Assembly (NCBI GenBank): GCA_023459915.1
Contig: JAEWSN010000036.1
Location: 1-34,857 of the forward strand
Reading direction: 5' to 3'
Length of the DNA: 34,857 bases
DNA from: Bacillota bacterium
Lineage (GTDB): Bacteria > Bacillota > Clostridia > DSM-8532
In this document: positions 8,040-16,533 of the stretch, piece after piece
Position numbering within the stretch: the stretch's first letter is position 1
Layout: each line of letters starts with the position of its first letter
Translations under genes and position numbers: made by a program
The notes under the pieces: model-generated
Seen by the model: only the letters and a program-made list of their open reading frames with translations
The model's database searches: none
Told to the model about the DNA's origin: nothing

Positions 8040-8052
8040 GGGGTCAGACCCC
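8040..8052. repeat. 13-bp palindrome GGGGTCAGACCCC, copy 1
   Basis: A perfect 6-bp inverted repeat around a central A. Identical copies lie at 14985-14997 and 21796-21808. Here it sits at the predicted 5' end of the riboswitch transcript, where it could form a short hairpin or an operator. Confidence 0.9.
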
Positions 8053-8055
8053 ACA

Positions 8056-8228
8056 GGGATGGTGCGCGCGTCCACGGATGCGCGAGAATAGGGAATCGGG
8101 TGAAAATCCCGAGCGGTCCTGCCGCCGTATGGAAAGAGCGGGTTTCGGGAGAGGAATCTCCAGCCACTGGACATGGGTCCGGGAAGGCGAAGCCGCGTGA
8201 TGACAGCCAAGCCGGAAGACCTGCCAGC
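8056..8228 (+). promoter_or_regulatory. Cobalamin riboswitch
   Basis: The conserved B12-aptamer features appear in order: AATAGGGAA then GGTGAAAATCCC, the GCGGTCCTGCCGCC stem (8113-8126), GCCACTGG, GGGAAGGCG, and a 3' B12 box GCCAAGCCGGAAGACCTGCC (8206-8225). It lies upstream of a B12 uptake operon, and the downstream leader holds a terminator hairpin. High adenosylcobalamin or another cobalamin should reduce expression; which form it binds cannot be told by eye. Outer boundaries are approximate. Confidence 0.93.
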
Positions 8229-8336
8229 CTTGGGTCCGTGTTTTTTTGCGCGGACATGCACTTCCTTCACAGCGCATGGGGGAGATGGCAGGGAACAGGC
8301 TGCGACCGGCAACGGGCAGTCCATCCAGGCATCCAT

Positions 8337-8368
8337 GCGCCTCAGTCGGAAGGATTGGGGCGCTTTTT
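8337..8368 (+). terminator. Leader terminator, likely the riboswitch expression platform
   Basis: GCGCCTC (8337-8343) pairs with GGGGCGC (8357-8363, one G-T wobble) around a 13-base loop, followed immediately by TTTTT (8364-8368). It lies between the aptamer and the btuF start, where a riboswitch-controlled terminator is expected. I did not work out the competing antiterminator helix. Confidence 0.6.
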
Positions 8369-8443
8369 GCTGCCGTGACATCGGGCAGGAAAAAAGCCAT
8401 CCTTTCGCCGGGGGACATCACAGGGGACGAAAAGGAGATGGAC

Positions 8444-9634
8444 ATGCGGCACACAACAGGCAAAGCAAGCAGACAGCAAACGACAGAAACCGCGACCCTG
8501 CGGCACACAACAGGGAACGCAGACAGACTGCGCACAACAGGAACCTCGGGCAACCGGCGGCTGGCGGCAACGCTGGGCGTGGTGATTGCGCTGATCCTTT
8601 CATTGGGCTTGACCGGTTGCGGCGCGCCGGCCGGCGCCGACCTGCCGGGGGCAACGGCCCAACCCGCCGCTTCGGAACAGGCAGAACCGTCGGCATCCGC
8701 GACTCCCGCGGTCTCATCGGAATCAGTTCCGTCCCAGGAAGCCTCCGCAGCAGCCGAACCGGCGGCCTCTGCCGACGCATCCCCGGCCGCGCCGGCAGAG
8801 ATTGTGGCGAAACCGACATCGGACAGGGCGGGAAACCCAATTGTGGTGCCGGAAACCGTGGCGCGCATCGTCTCGCTGGCACCCTCTTTCACAGAAATGC
8901 TCCTCGACATGGGGCTTGGGGAACGCATCGTGGCCATCGACATGAACGCGGTGGGCCTTGCGGGCGTGAACCCGGACTGGCCGGTGTTCGACATGATGGC
9001 GCCCGACACGGAGAAGCTGCTTGCGCTGGCACCGGATGTGCTGCTTGCCTCGCCCATCAGCACGGGCGGCGGGGAAGACCCCTTCAAGCTGCTGCGTGAC
9101 GCGGGCGTGTGTGTCATCTATGTGCCCACCAGCAGCAGCATCGCGGATATCAAGACGGACCTGCAGTTTGTCGGCGCGGTTGTGGGTGAGCCGGAGAAGG
9201 CGCAGGCCCTGGTGGACGGCATGCAGGCCGAGCTGGACGCCATCGGCGCCATCGGAGCGACGGTGACGGAGAAGAAACGGGTCCATTTTGAGATCTCCGC
9301 GGCGCCCTACATCTACAGCTTCGGCGACGGGGTGTTTCTGGACGAGATGCTGACGCTCATCGGCGCCGAAAACGTGTACGCGGATCAGGAGAGCTGGATA
9401 CCCGTGGCGGATGAGGTGGCGTTGGCGGCGGATCCGGACGTGATCCTGACCAATGTGAACTATATTCCGGATGCCATTGGGGAAATCAAGGCCCGTCCCG
9501 GCTGGGATGAGGTCAAGGCCGTAAAAAACGGGGATGTTTATCAAATCGACAACATGGCCAGCTCCCTGCCCAACCACAACATCGTCAAGGCGCTCCGCGA
9601 GATGGCGGAAGCGATCTATCCCGAACTGTATTGA
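8444..9634 (+). CDS. btuF: Cobalamin ABC transporter, substrate-binding lipoprotein (BtuF-like)
   Basis: The protein is 396 residues. A long hydrophilic n-region (1-39) precedes a hydrophobic stretch and the lipobox LTGC, with C59 as the lipidated cysteine. An Ala/Pro/Ser-rich spacer (60-125) leads to a periplasmic-binding domain of the Fe3+/B12 type (Peripla_BP_2), starting RIVSLAPSFTEMLLDMG. The protein sits on the outer face of the membrane and delivers substrate to BtuCD. Cobalamin is assigned because of the upstream riboswitch; on domain alone it could be a siderophore or heme binder. AAAGGAG lies 6 bases before the ATG at 8444; a second in-frame ATG at 8438 is too close to it. The n-region is unusually long and is encoded by imperfect repeats (GCGGCACACAACAGG at 8446 and 8500, partial at 8530). 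Confidence 0.9.
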   Translation: MRHTTGKASRQQTTETATLRHTTGNADRLRTTGTSGNRRLAATLGVVIALILSLGLTGCGAPAGADLPGATAQPAASEQAEPSASATPAVSSESVPSQEASAAAEPAASADASPAAPAEIVAKPTSDRAGNPIVVPETVARIVSLAPSFTEMLLDMGLGERIVAIDMNAVGLAGVNPDWPVFDMMAPDTEKLLALAPDVLLASPISTGGGEDPFKLLRDAGVCVIYVPTSSSIADIKTDLQFVGAVVGEPEKAQALVDGMQAELDAIGAIGATVTEKKRVHFEISAAPYIYSFGDGVFLDEMLTLIGAENVYADQESWIPVADEVALAADPDVILTNVNYIPDAIGEIKARPGWDEVKAVKNGDVYQIDNMASSLPNHNIVKALREMAEAIYPELY

Positions 9635-9648
9635 ACGGAGGCCTGCCT

Positions 9649-10698
9649 GTGAAAAGGCGTATCACCGCAAGCAAGCGATGGCTCATCCTGCTGTCCCTGG
9701 CCGGGGCTGTGCTGGTCCTGATGCTGGGCACCGGCATTGGCAGCGTGTTTGTGGCGCCGGGAGACATTCTGGCCATCCTGGCCCGGCATTTGTTTGGCAC
9801 CCCGTTGCCACAAGGTATTTCGGGCATCACCGACAGCCTGGTGTGGCGCATGCGCCTGCCGCGCGTGCTGCTGGCGTTCGTGGTCGGGGCGGGGCTTGGC
9901 GCCAGCGGGACGGTGATGCAATCCGTGCTGCGAAATCCCCTGGCCTCCTCGTACACGCTCGGGGTTTCCGCCGGCGCGGCGCTGGGCGCGGGCATTGTCA
10001 TGGTCACCGGGTTCACGCTCCCCTTGCTGGGCGCGTTCACCCTGCCGCTGGTGGGGCTGATCTCCGGCATGGTGACGGTGTTTCTGGCCGTGGGATTTGC
10101 CTCGCGCATGGACAGGGGGTTCTCCAACAACACCATCATCCTGGCCGGCATGGTGTTCGCCCTGTTCATCAACGCCATGCTCACGCTGCTCGCGTCGGTC
10201 AACAAGGAACACATGCAGCGCATCGCGCTGTGGCAGATGGGCAGCTTCGCGCTCAAGGAATGGTCTCACATCGGCATTCTGGCGCCTGTCACGCTGGCGG
10301 GGATCCTGTGGCTGCGCCTGCAGGCGCGGGAACTGGACATGATTGTCTTCGGGGAGGAGCAGGCACAGACCATGGGCGTGTCCGTGCGCCGGGTGAAATG
10401 GCTGCTGCTGGGCGTTTCCGCGGCGCTGACCGGCAGCGCGGTGGCGTTCTCCGGCATCATCGGGTTTATCGATCTCATCGCGCCGCACGTCACCCGCAAG
10501 CTCTTTGGTGCCTCCCACCGGCTGGTGGTGCCGCTGTCCGCACTTTTCGGCGGCACGTTCATGGTTGTGGCGGACCTGTTGGCCAGAACGCTGGTGTCGC
10601 CGGGAGAACTGCAGGTGGGAACGGTGACGGCGGTCATCGGCGCGCCGTTTTTCGCCTGGGTGTATTTCCGGCGTTCCCGGAAGGGAGGCGCGGCATGA
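9649..10698 (+). CDS. btuC: Cobalamin ABC transporter permease (BtuC/FecCD family)
   Basis: A 349-residue polytopic membrane protein with about ten hydrophobic segments and FecCD-family motifs (RMPRVLLAFVVGAGLGASG-like region, LRNPLASSYTLGVSAGA, and IGFIDLIAPHVTRKLFG near the C-terminus). It forms the transmembrane channel for B12 with BtuD. The GTG at 9649 is chosen because ACGGAGG ends 7 bases before it; the TTG at 9631, overlapping the btuF stop, has no ribosome-binding site. It follows btuF by 14 bases and overlaps btuD by 4, so the genes are co-transcribed. Confidence 0.92.
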   Translation: MKRRITASKRWLILLSLAGAVLVLMLGTGIGSVFVAPGDILAILARHLFGTPLPQGISGITDSLVWRMRLPRVLLAFVVGAGLGASGTVMQSVLRNPLASSYTLGVSAGAALGAGIVMVTGFTLPLLGAFTLPLVGLISGMVTVFLAVGFASRMDRGFSNNTIILAGMVFALFINAMLTLLASVNKEHMQRIALWQMGSFALKEWSHIGILAPVTLAGILWLRLQARELDMIVFGEEQAQTMGVSVRRVKWLLLGVSAALTGSAVAFSGIIGFIDLIAPHVTRKLFGASHRLVVPLSALFGGTFMVVADLLARTLVSPGELQVGTVTAVIGAPFFAWVYFRRSRKGGAA

Positions 10699-11507
10699 GC
10701 GGACAGGCACCCCTGGTGGAACTTCATGGCGTTTCCTGCGGCTACGACGGCGTGGATGTGGTGCATGACGTGTCACTGCACATTCATTCCGGCGAAAACC
10801 TGTGCCTCATTGGCCCCAACGGCTGCGGCAAGACCACGCTGCTGCGGGCCATCTGCGGATTGCTCCCGCTCTCGGCGGGCACGGTCCGGCTGGGCGGGCA
10901 GGACATCCGCCGGCTCAAACAGCGGGACATCGCGCGGGAGGTGGCCATGCTCAGCCAGCTTTCCACGGTGCATTTTGCCTACTCGGTGTATGAAACCGTG
11001 ATGCTGGGCCGCTATGCCCGGGTGAAGCGGGGACTGTTCGACGCGCCGGGCAAGGCGGATCGCGCGATGGTGCTGTCCTGCCTGGAGGCCGTGGGCATGG
11101 CCGATTTGGCGGAACGGCCCATCGACAGCCTGTCCGGCGGTCAGCTTCAGCGGGTGTTCCTGGCCAGGACCCTTGCCCAGGAGCCCGCGCTGATTTTGCT
11201 GGACGAACCGACCAACCATCTGGATTTGCGGCATCAGGTGGAGCTCGTGGACCATCTGCTGCAGTGGTCGTCCCGGGAGAACCGGGGCGTGCTGGGCGTG
11301 CTGCACGACATCGGGCTGGCCGCCAAACTGGCCAACCGGCTGGTACTGATGCAGGCGGGGCGGATTGTCGCCGATGGTCCCGCAAAAGGCATCCTGGCCT
11401 CAAGGCAGCTCGACGGGGTCTATGGACTGGATGTGCGGGCCCACATGCGGGATGTGCTGTCCCTGTGGACGGAGGAACCTTCAAGGGACGAAGGAGGAGA
11501 ATGGTGA
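10695..11507 (+). CDS. btuD: Cobalamin ABC transporter ATPase (BtuD-like)
   Basis: A 270-residue ABC ATPase with Walker A GPNGCGKTT, signature LSGGQLQR, Walker B LILLDEPTNHLD and a switch histidine in VLHDIG. It powers BtuC on the cytoplasmic face. The ATG at 10695 overlaps the btuC stop as ATGA, with AAGGGAGG upstream, suggesting translational coupling. Family members also import siderophores; B12 is inferred from the riboswitch. It ends in a one-base overlap with the next gene. Confidence 0.93.
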   Translation: MSGQAPLVELHGVSCGYDGVDVVHDVSLHIHSGENLCLIGPNGCGKTTLLRAICGLLPLSAGTVRLGGQDIRRLKQRDIAREVAMLSQLSTVHFAYSVYETVMLGRYARVKRGLFDAPGKADRAMVLSCLEAVGMADLAERPIDSLSGGQLQRVFLARTLAQEPALILLDEPTNHLDLRHQVELVDHLLQWSSRENRGVLGVLHDIGLAAKLANRLVLMQAGRIVADGPAKGILASRQLDGVYGLDVRAHMRDVLSLWTEEPSRDEGGEW

Positions 11508-12031
11508 TGGCAAAGGCATTGTATCGGAGCCCGGACGAGGCGTATCCCTTCCTTGCGGACAACCCGGAGGATCTCCGCTGCGATTTCGAGCTGGCAACGG
11601 ACCACATGGCCTCCGCGATTGGCCTGCTGCACGCCACCGTGTGCCGGGAGGACATTCGCGCCGAGCTGCTGCGGTTGTGCGGGCTGGTATACCACATGAA
11701 CCCGACGCTCCGCACACGGTTCACCGTGACGTCGGAGGAAATCGACTGGGTGCGCGTCGCGCTGGAGGGACACCGGGCGGCGGTTGCGGGTCGATGTGAT
11801 CGGTTCGTGCTCACGCAGGGGAGTGAGAATGCCTGTCGCGCGCACCTGCTGCGGGTGGAGGCAAAGGCGCTGGTGCGGCTGCTGTACCGGCATCTCCACC
11901 AGGGGCATGCGGTGCCGGAAGGATTGCTGGACCTGGCCAATCTGCTCAGCGGCTACTTTTTCCACCTGGCCCTGCGGTTGAATCTGCTCGAGGGCGTGGA
12001 AGAGGTGCCCTATGTCAGCCGCAACTACTGA
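11507..12031 (+). CDS. Probable ATP:cob(I)alamin adenosyltransferase
   Basis: A 174-residue, largely helical soluble protein. Two C-terminal blocks resemble the PduO-type cobalamin adenosyltransferase fold (PF01923): RAHLLRVEAKAL (111-122), like the Arg/Glu active-site helix, and NLLSGYFFHLALRLN (145-159) followed by GVEE, like the Asn-x-Leu-Ser helix that ends the family. The enzyme would turn imported cobalamin into adenosylcobalamin, which fits its place as the last gene of the riboswitch operon. The N-terminal half is divergent, without the usual Thr/Asp glycine-rich start, so the call is less certain than for its neighbours. AAGGAGG at 11491-11497 could serve ATG 11507 (TGATG overlap with btuD) or the in-frame GTG 11504; I prefer 11507. 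Confidence 0.65.
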   Translation: MAKALYRSPDEAYPFLADNPEDLRCDFELATDHMASAIGLLHATVCREDIRAELLRLCGLVYHMNPTLRTRFTVTSEEIDWVRVALEGHRAAVAGRCDRFVLTQGSENACRAHLLRVEAKALVRLLYRHLHQGHAVPEGLLDLANLLSGYFFHLALRLNLLEGVEEVPYVSRNY

Positions 12032-12112
12032 GTGGTGTTGCCGGTTCGGGCCCCCTCGTCTGTTTGAAAAGCGGGGGCGTTCGGGCCAAATCGTTGCGGC
12101 GCAAGATTTTCA

Positions 12113-12141
12113 TTGCGTCGCGCCCCTGCCCGTGGTATACT
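12113..12141 (+). promoter_or_regulatory. Promoter of rplS
   Basis: TTGCGT (12113-12118) and TATACT (12136-12141) are separated by 17 bases. Transcription would start near 12148 and run through a short leader with a perfect 12-bp palindrome GCCACGCGTGGC (12179-12190). That hairpin could be a site for L19 autoregulation; this is speculative. Nothing else is seen between the adenosyltransferase gene and rplS. Confidence 0.75.
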
Positions 12142-12226
12142 GTATCGGCGCAAGTACGGGACGGTCCGCTGTTCGTCAGCCACGCGTGGCGCGGATAAGA
12201 ACGCCCTATGAATTGGAGGAAGCAAC

Positions 12227-12583
12227 ATGAACATCATCCAGGTCCTTGAACAGGAAGGCTTGAAGCAAAACCTTCCGAACTTGAAAATCGGTGACACCGT
12301 GCGTGTCAACGTCAAGGTCGTCGAAGGTACGCGCGAACGTATCCAGGCCTTTGAGGGCACCATCATCGCCATGAACGGCACGGCCATCCGCAAGTCCATC
12401 ACGGTGCGGCGCCTGTCCTTCGGCATCGGTGTGGAGCGCGTGTTCCCCATCCATTCCCCGAAGATCGACAGCTTCACCATCATCCGTCGCGGCAAGGCCC
12501 GCCGGGCCAAGCTCTACTACCTGCGCGATCGCGTGGGCAAGCGGGCGCGTCTCAAGGAAGACATCGGCGTGTCCAAGAACTGA
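12227..12583 (+). CDS. rplS: 50S ribosomal protein bL19
   Basis: A 118-residue protein with the L19 pattern: MNIIQVLEQEGLK, IGDTVRVNVKVVEGTRERIQ, SFGIGVERVFPIHSP, then RRGKARRAKLYYLRDRVGK. It contributes to the 30S/50S interface. A strong TTGGAGGAA site precedes the ATG. It has its own promoter and terminator, whereas in relatives it is usually the last gene of the rpsP-rimM-trmD-rplS operon. Here that operon is broken. Confidence 0.98.
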   Translation: MNIIQVLEQEGLKQNLPNLKIGDTVRVNVKVVEGTRERIQAFEGTIIAMNGTAIRKSITVRRLSFGIGVERVFPIHSPKIDSFTIIRRGKARRAKLYYLRDRVGKRARLKEDIGVSKN

Positions 12584-12649
12584 ACAGATCCGGGCCATCG
12601 CCCGCATCCGAACAGCTGACCGCGCCAGGTCAACCACCATACGGAAGAG

Positions 12650-12686
12650 CAAGGGGGGACGTCGCAGGCGTCCCCTTGTTGTTTTC
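12650..12686 (+). terminator. Terminator after rplS
   Basis: A GC-rich hairpin (12650-12661 with CGTCCCCTTG at 12669-12678, two bulged G) with a 7-base loop, followed by TTGTTTT. It lies 66 bases after the rplS stop. Confidence 0.8.
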
Positions 12687-12713
12687 CCTGTATCCCCAAC
12701 ACCGTGGACAGGC

Positions 12714-12808
12714 CATCACAAGCAGACAGGCCGGACCGGCCGAAAAGCCCATCACAGGCAGACAGGCCCGGACCGGCCGAAAATTTCCAACACAAGCAGA
12801 CAGGCGGG
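12714..12808. repeat. Imperfect tandem repeats of 36-38 bp before rbgA
   Basis: Units start near 12714, 12750 and 12788; the third is partial. Each contains CAGACAGG and the first two share GGACCGGCCGAAAA. They fill the space between the rplS terminator and the rbgA ribosome-binding site. No -35/-10 pair is obvious here, so the source of rbgA transcription is unclear. Confidence 0.85.
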
Positions 12809-12816
12809 AGGTGCCC

Positions 12817-13728
12817 GTGCAGATACAATGGTTCCCCGGACACATGACCAAGACAAGGCGGCAGATACAGGAGACCATCCGGCAGGTGGATGTGGTCATT
12901 GAGCTGCTGGACGCCCGGATTCCCCTTTCAAGCCGCAATCCCGACATCGACTGGCTGGTGGGGCAGAAGCCCCGCGTCATCGCGATGAACAAGACGGATT
13001 TGGCGGACGAGGCGGTCAACCGGCAATGGGAGGCCTGGTTCCGCGCGCAGGGCATGGAAGTGGTCTACACCAATTCGTTGAGTGGCGCCGGCGTCAAGGA
13101 AATCCACCGGCAGCTCAAGGCGCTGACTGCCACGAAGCTGGCATCGGCTGTCCGACGGGGCAGGTTGAGCCGCCCCATCCGGACCATGGTGGTGGGCATT
13201 CCCAACGTGGGCAAATCAGCGTTCATCAACCGCATTGCGGGCAAGGCCATCGCCGCCACGGGCGACAAGCCCGGCGTGACGCGCGCGCAGCAATGGGTGC
13301 GCATCCATCCGGAAATCCAGCTGCTCGATACGCCTGGCATCCTCTGGCCCAAGTTCGAGGATCAGGAAACCGGCCTGCTGCTCGCCTTCACCGGGGCCAT
13401 CCGCGACGACATCATGGACACCGCGGAGCTGGCGGCCAAGCTCATTGCGCGCATGGCCCACCTGTATCCGGCGCGGCTGGCCCAACGCTACAAGCTGGCG
13501 TCGCTTGAGGACAAATCGGGTATGGATTTGCTGCTGGAGGCCGGCCGGAAACGCGGATGTCTGGTGGCCGGCGGCGAAGTGGACCTGCACCGCATTTCCG
13601 CCATCGTGCTCGATGAGTTCCGGGGCGCGAAGCTTGGCCGGATCAGTCTGGAGCGCCCGCCTGAAAAAGCCGCGCCGGTATTGCCCTCTCCCGTGGATAC
13701 GCCGATAAATCAACCGGAGGGGGAATGA
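12817..13728 (+). CDS. rbgA: Ribosome biogenesis GTPase A
   Basis: A 303-residue circularly permuted GTPase needed for late 50S assembly in Bacillota. Motifs come in the permuted order: G4 NKTD (58-61), G1 GIPNVGKS (127-134), G3 DTPG (171-174). The start MQIQWFPGHMTK, with the conserved WFPGHM, is typical. The GTG at 12817 is preceded by GGGAGG with 5-base spacing; the longer open frame upstream is translated repeat DNA. The stop overlaps rnhB by 4 bases (ATGA). Confidence 0.95.
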   Translation: MQIQWFPGHMTKTRRQIQETIRQVDVVIELLDARIPLSSRNPDIDWLVGQKPRVIAMNKTDLADEAVNRQWEAWFRAQGMEVVYTNSLSGAGVKEIHRQLKALTATKLASAVRRGRLSRPIRTMVVGIPNVGKSAFINRIAGKAIAATGDKPGVTRAQQWVRIHPEIQLLDTPGILWPKFEDQETGLLLAFTGAIRDDIMDTAELAAKLIARMAHLYPARLAQRYKLASLEDKSGMDLLLEAGRKRGCLVAGGEVDLHRISAIVLDEFRGAKLGRISLERPPEKAAPVLPSPVDTPINQPEGE

Positions 13729-14564
13729 TTGTGGCGGAGTGGACGAAGAAAGCCATGACAGCGCAGTTGTCGGGGATGGATCCGGAAGCGGGTCTGGCCT
13801 GGCTTTTTCAAATTGCCCCACAGGCAGGACCAAAGGCGGAATCGCTGATTGCCGCACAGCAAAAAAAAGTGGACGCGCGCCTCCGTGAGCTTGCCCGGCT
13901 GGAGGGTTTGCGGGAGATGGAGCGCGATTTGTGGCTCGAGGGACTCCCGCTGGTCGGCGGCATCGACGAGGCCGGCCGCGGCCCTCTGGCAGGTCCCGTG
14001 GTGGCCGCGTGCGTCATCCTGCCCCATGAGGTATGGCTGGAACGGCTGGACGATTCCAAAAAGCTGTCCGCGCCGGTGCGGGAACGCCTGTACGGAGAAA
14101 TCCGTGAGAAGGCCGTCGCCTGGGGGATCGGGATATGTGACGCGGGCTACATCGATCGTGTGAACATTCTCAACGCCACGCGCAAGGCCATGCTCCTGGC
14201 GGTGCAGGCCATGAAGCGGCGGCCGGACGCCTTCATCATCGACGCGGTGCGCCTGCCGCTGCCGGAACGCCAGGTTTCCGTCCCCAGGGCCGACAGCCGA
14301 AGCCTTGCAGTCGCGGCGGCCTCCGTGCTCGCCAAGGTCACCCGGGATCGTATCATGGACAAGCTCGATACCGAGTGGCCGGCGTACGGGTTCATCCGCA
14401 ACAAGGGATATGGCACGGCCGAGCACGTGGCGGCACTGCACCGCGCGGGCCCCTGCCCGTTGCACCGGCAATCCTTCATTGGCGGCATTCTCGGGGCGAA
14501 AGACGGGCACGGGCATGACCCGCTGTCCCCGGATTGGCAAGGGGGTGACCGGGATGCGGATTGA
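13725..14564 (+). CDS. rnhB: Ribonuclease HII
   Basis: A 279-residue enzyme that cuts RNA of RNA-DNA hybrids and misincorporated ribonucleotides. The catalytic D-E-D-D set is D81, E82 (IDEAGRGPLAGP), D173 (IIDAV) and D190 (ADSRS). The N-terminal helical extension of about 75 residues is typical of Bacillota enzymes. The ATG overlaps the rbgA stop, with GGAGGGGG upstream. The last 11 bases overlap the next gene. Confidence 0.95.
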   Translation: MIVAEWTKKAMTAQLSGMDPEAGLAWLFQIAPQAGPKAESLIAAQQKKVDARLRELARLEGLREMERDLWLEGLPLVGGIDEAGRGPLAGPVVAACVILPHEVWLERLDDSKKLSAPVRERLYGEIREKAVAWGIGICDAGYIDRVNILNATRKAMLLAVQAMKRRPDAFIIDAVRLPLPERQVSVPRADSRSLAVAAASVLAKVTRDRIMDKLDTEWPAYGFIRNKGYGTAEHVAALHRAGPCPLHRQSFIGGILGAKDGHGHDPLSPDWQGGDRDAD

Positions 14565-16515
14565 CGGCATGGGCGGGGACGCGCTGATGCCAACCGGCAA
14601 TCGCGCGCAGACGGTTTCTCCGGGAGACGTGGTGCAGGGACGCGTGACGGCTTCCGACAACGGTCAGGTGGAGATGCGCCTCACCGACGGGAGCACCCTG
14701 CACGCGCGGGTGGCGGAGGGCGTGCGCCTCGATGCCGGCACCGTGGTGCGCCTGCAGATTGGTGAGCGCCAGGACGGCATCCCGACGGCGCAGGTGCTCG
14801 AACGCCTCCCGGCCGGAACGGCCGCCCGGACAGATGCACAGTCCCCGGCGCAGCTGGTGGGCGACGCGTTGCGCGCGTTGGGGGAGAAGGCGGTGCCGCA
14901 GCTGGTGGAACGCGCATTGGCGCTGGTGCGTGAAACCGGCATGCCTGAAAATCAGGCCGCGTTTCTGGCCGCCAACGCCGTGGAGGGGTCAGACCCCGCC
15001 GCCAGTCTGTTGGGCCGGATGCTGGAGGGGCAATATGAACTGGGCGCGAACCTGCGTTCCCTTGCCGCCGGCATGGCCGACGCGCTGGCGGGTCTGCCGC
15101 AGGCGGAACGGGATGCCCTGCTGACCCAACAGGGGCAGACCGCACAGCTTGGCGGCCTTGCGGATCGGCTGATGCAGGCGGCCGCGGACAAGCTGGCGGC
15201 AGGACAGCCGCAGCCGGGAGCGGCAAGCGACAGCATCCTGTCCCGCAATGGGGTGGCCCTGTCCGGCGCGCTGCGCGAGGCACTGGCCACGCTGACCCAA
15301 TCCGGCCAGACGCCGCAATCCGCCCTGACGGTACTGCAAAATGCCCTTTTGCCGGTGCCGGGCGGCCGTGTGCTCCTGTCGCTGCTGCTGCCCGGCATGG
15401 GAGAAGCGGCGGGCGTGCCCGCCGGTATGGCTGCGGCCGTGACGGCCGCCACGACCGCGGCAACGCCGGCGTCGGGGGACGCCGCCATGAACATGGCTGC
15501 GCAGACGGGAGAAGCCGGTACGGCGAATCCGAATGCTGCGGGGATGGCGGTCGGCGCGGCAGCGGGCAACACTGCCGGTGCGGCCGCGCAGGCGGCCGGG
15601 ACTGTGGCGGGGTCGGGTGTGACGGCCGGCGCCGTGCCCGCGGACAACGCCGTCCTGACACAGCAGATGCCGGACGGCGTCATCCCGGGAGCCGCCGGTG
15701 CCGACATGGCCGGCGCATCGGGGGCCGCGGTTCCGGGGGCCCAGGCAGGCGCCACGGCAACTGCGGGGACTCCGGCCGGCGCGTTTCCGTTGAATCCTGA
15801 AACGGCGGCGGGGCTGTCAGCACTGCTGGCACAGGTGTCGGAAGCGCTCACGCAGGGCACAAGGGAGCAAATGACGCCGGAACAGGCGCGTGCGGCGGTA
15901 CTCACCGCGTTCGACCAGGCTGTTGCCAAGGCGGGAACGGAGCAGGCCGGGATTTCTCCCCGCGAGGTGGATGTGGGCAAGCTGGCGCAGGCCGTGCGCG
16001 AGCAGCTGGAATGGTCCGCACAGGTCCTGTCACGCCTTGACACGGACACCGCCGCGGCCCTGCGGCCGACGCTGCAGGACGCGGCAACCGCCATGCGGCT
16101 GTTCAACCAAATCTCCACCTATCAGGCCTTTGTGCAGGTGCCCCTGCAAATCAACGGTCAGGACGCGCGCGGGGAACTGTATGTGATGAAGCGCAAGGGG
16201 AGCCGCGGCCGCATCGACGCGTCGGACTTCACCCTGTTTCTGGCACTCGACACAGAGCATCTTGGGCATGTGGAGACACTTGCGCATGCGCGCCAGCGGC
16301 AGGTGACGCTGCAGTTCCGGGTGCCCGGCAAGGATGTGCGGGACTTGCTGGCCGAGCTCAAGCCCACGCTGTACGAGGGACTCGAGAAAAAGGGCTTTCA
16401 TCTGGTGGATTTGAAGGTGCGCACCTCCCAGGAGGAGCCCATTTCCGTGCTGACCGCGCTGCGGGCGGCGGAGGAGCATCTTGGGCGAACCGGCGGCGTG
16501 GATGTGCGGTTGTGA
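14554..16515 (+). CDS. FliK-like protein of the rnhB locus (YlqG type)
   Basis: The protein is 653 residues. An N-terminal beta-like segment (VVQGRVTASDNGQVEMRLTDG) precedes helical and very Ala/Gly-rich stretches (about 290-420). A C-terminal domain (about 525-630) resembles the flagellar hook-length control domain (PF02120), with FTLFLALDTEHLGHVE and QVTLQFRVPGKDVRDLL. In B. subtilis the gene after rnhB (ylqG) encodes a similar orphan FliK-like protein, followed by a FlhB-tail-like gene, as here. Whether the pair serves flagella or another secretion role is unknown; no flagellar gene is in the window. The ATG at 14554 overlaps rnhB by 11 bases with GGGGGTGA upstream. One copy of the 13-bp palindrome is read in frame as part of GSDPA. 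Confidence 0.75.
   Translation: MRIDGMGGDALMPTGNRAQTVSPGDVVQGRVTASDNGQVEMRLTDGSTLHARVAEGVRLDAGTVVRLQIGERQDGIPTAQVLERLPAGTAARTDAQSPAQLVGDALRALGEKAVPQLVERALALVRETGMPENQAAFLAANAVEGSDPAASLLGRMLEGQYELGANLRSLAAGMADALAGLPQAERDALLTQQGQTAQLGGLADRLMQAAADKLAAGQPQPGAASDSILSRNGVALSGALREALATLTQSGQTPQSALTVLQNALLPVPGGRVLLSLLLPGMGEAAGVPAGMAAAVTAATTAATPASGDAAMNMAAQTGEAGTANPNAAGMAVGAAAGNTAGAAAQAAGTVAGSGVTAGAVPADNAVLTQQMPDGVIPGAAGADMAGASGAAVPGAQAGATATAGTPAGAFPLNPETAAGLSALLAQVSEALTQGTREQMTPEQARAAVLTAFDQAVAKAGTEQAGISPREVDVGKLAQAVREQLEWSAQVLSRLDTDTAAALRPTLQDAATAMRLFNQISTYQAFVQVPLQINGQDARGELYVMKRKGSRGRIDASDFTLFLALDTEHLGHVETLAHARQRQVTLQFRVPGKDVRDLLAELKPTLYEGLEKKGFHLVDLKVRTSQEEPISVLTALRAAEEHLGRTGGVDVRL
14985..14997. 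repeat. 13-bp palindrome GGGGTCAGACCCC, copy 2
   Basis: Identical to the copies at 8040 and 21796. It lies inside the FliK-like gene and is read in the frame that gives GSDPA, the same peptide as copy 3. Confidence 0.9.
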
Positions 16516-16533
16516 GTGTCAATGGAGGATGCG

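Noticed and set aside
8246..8443. Upstream start for btuF inside the riboswitch leader
   Set aside because: It would translate the expression platform; the ATG at 8444 has the only good ribosome-binding site.
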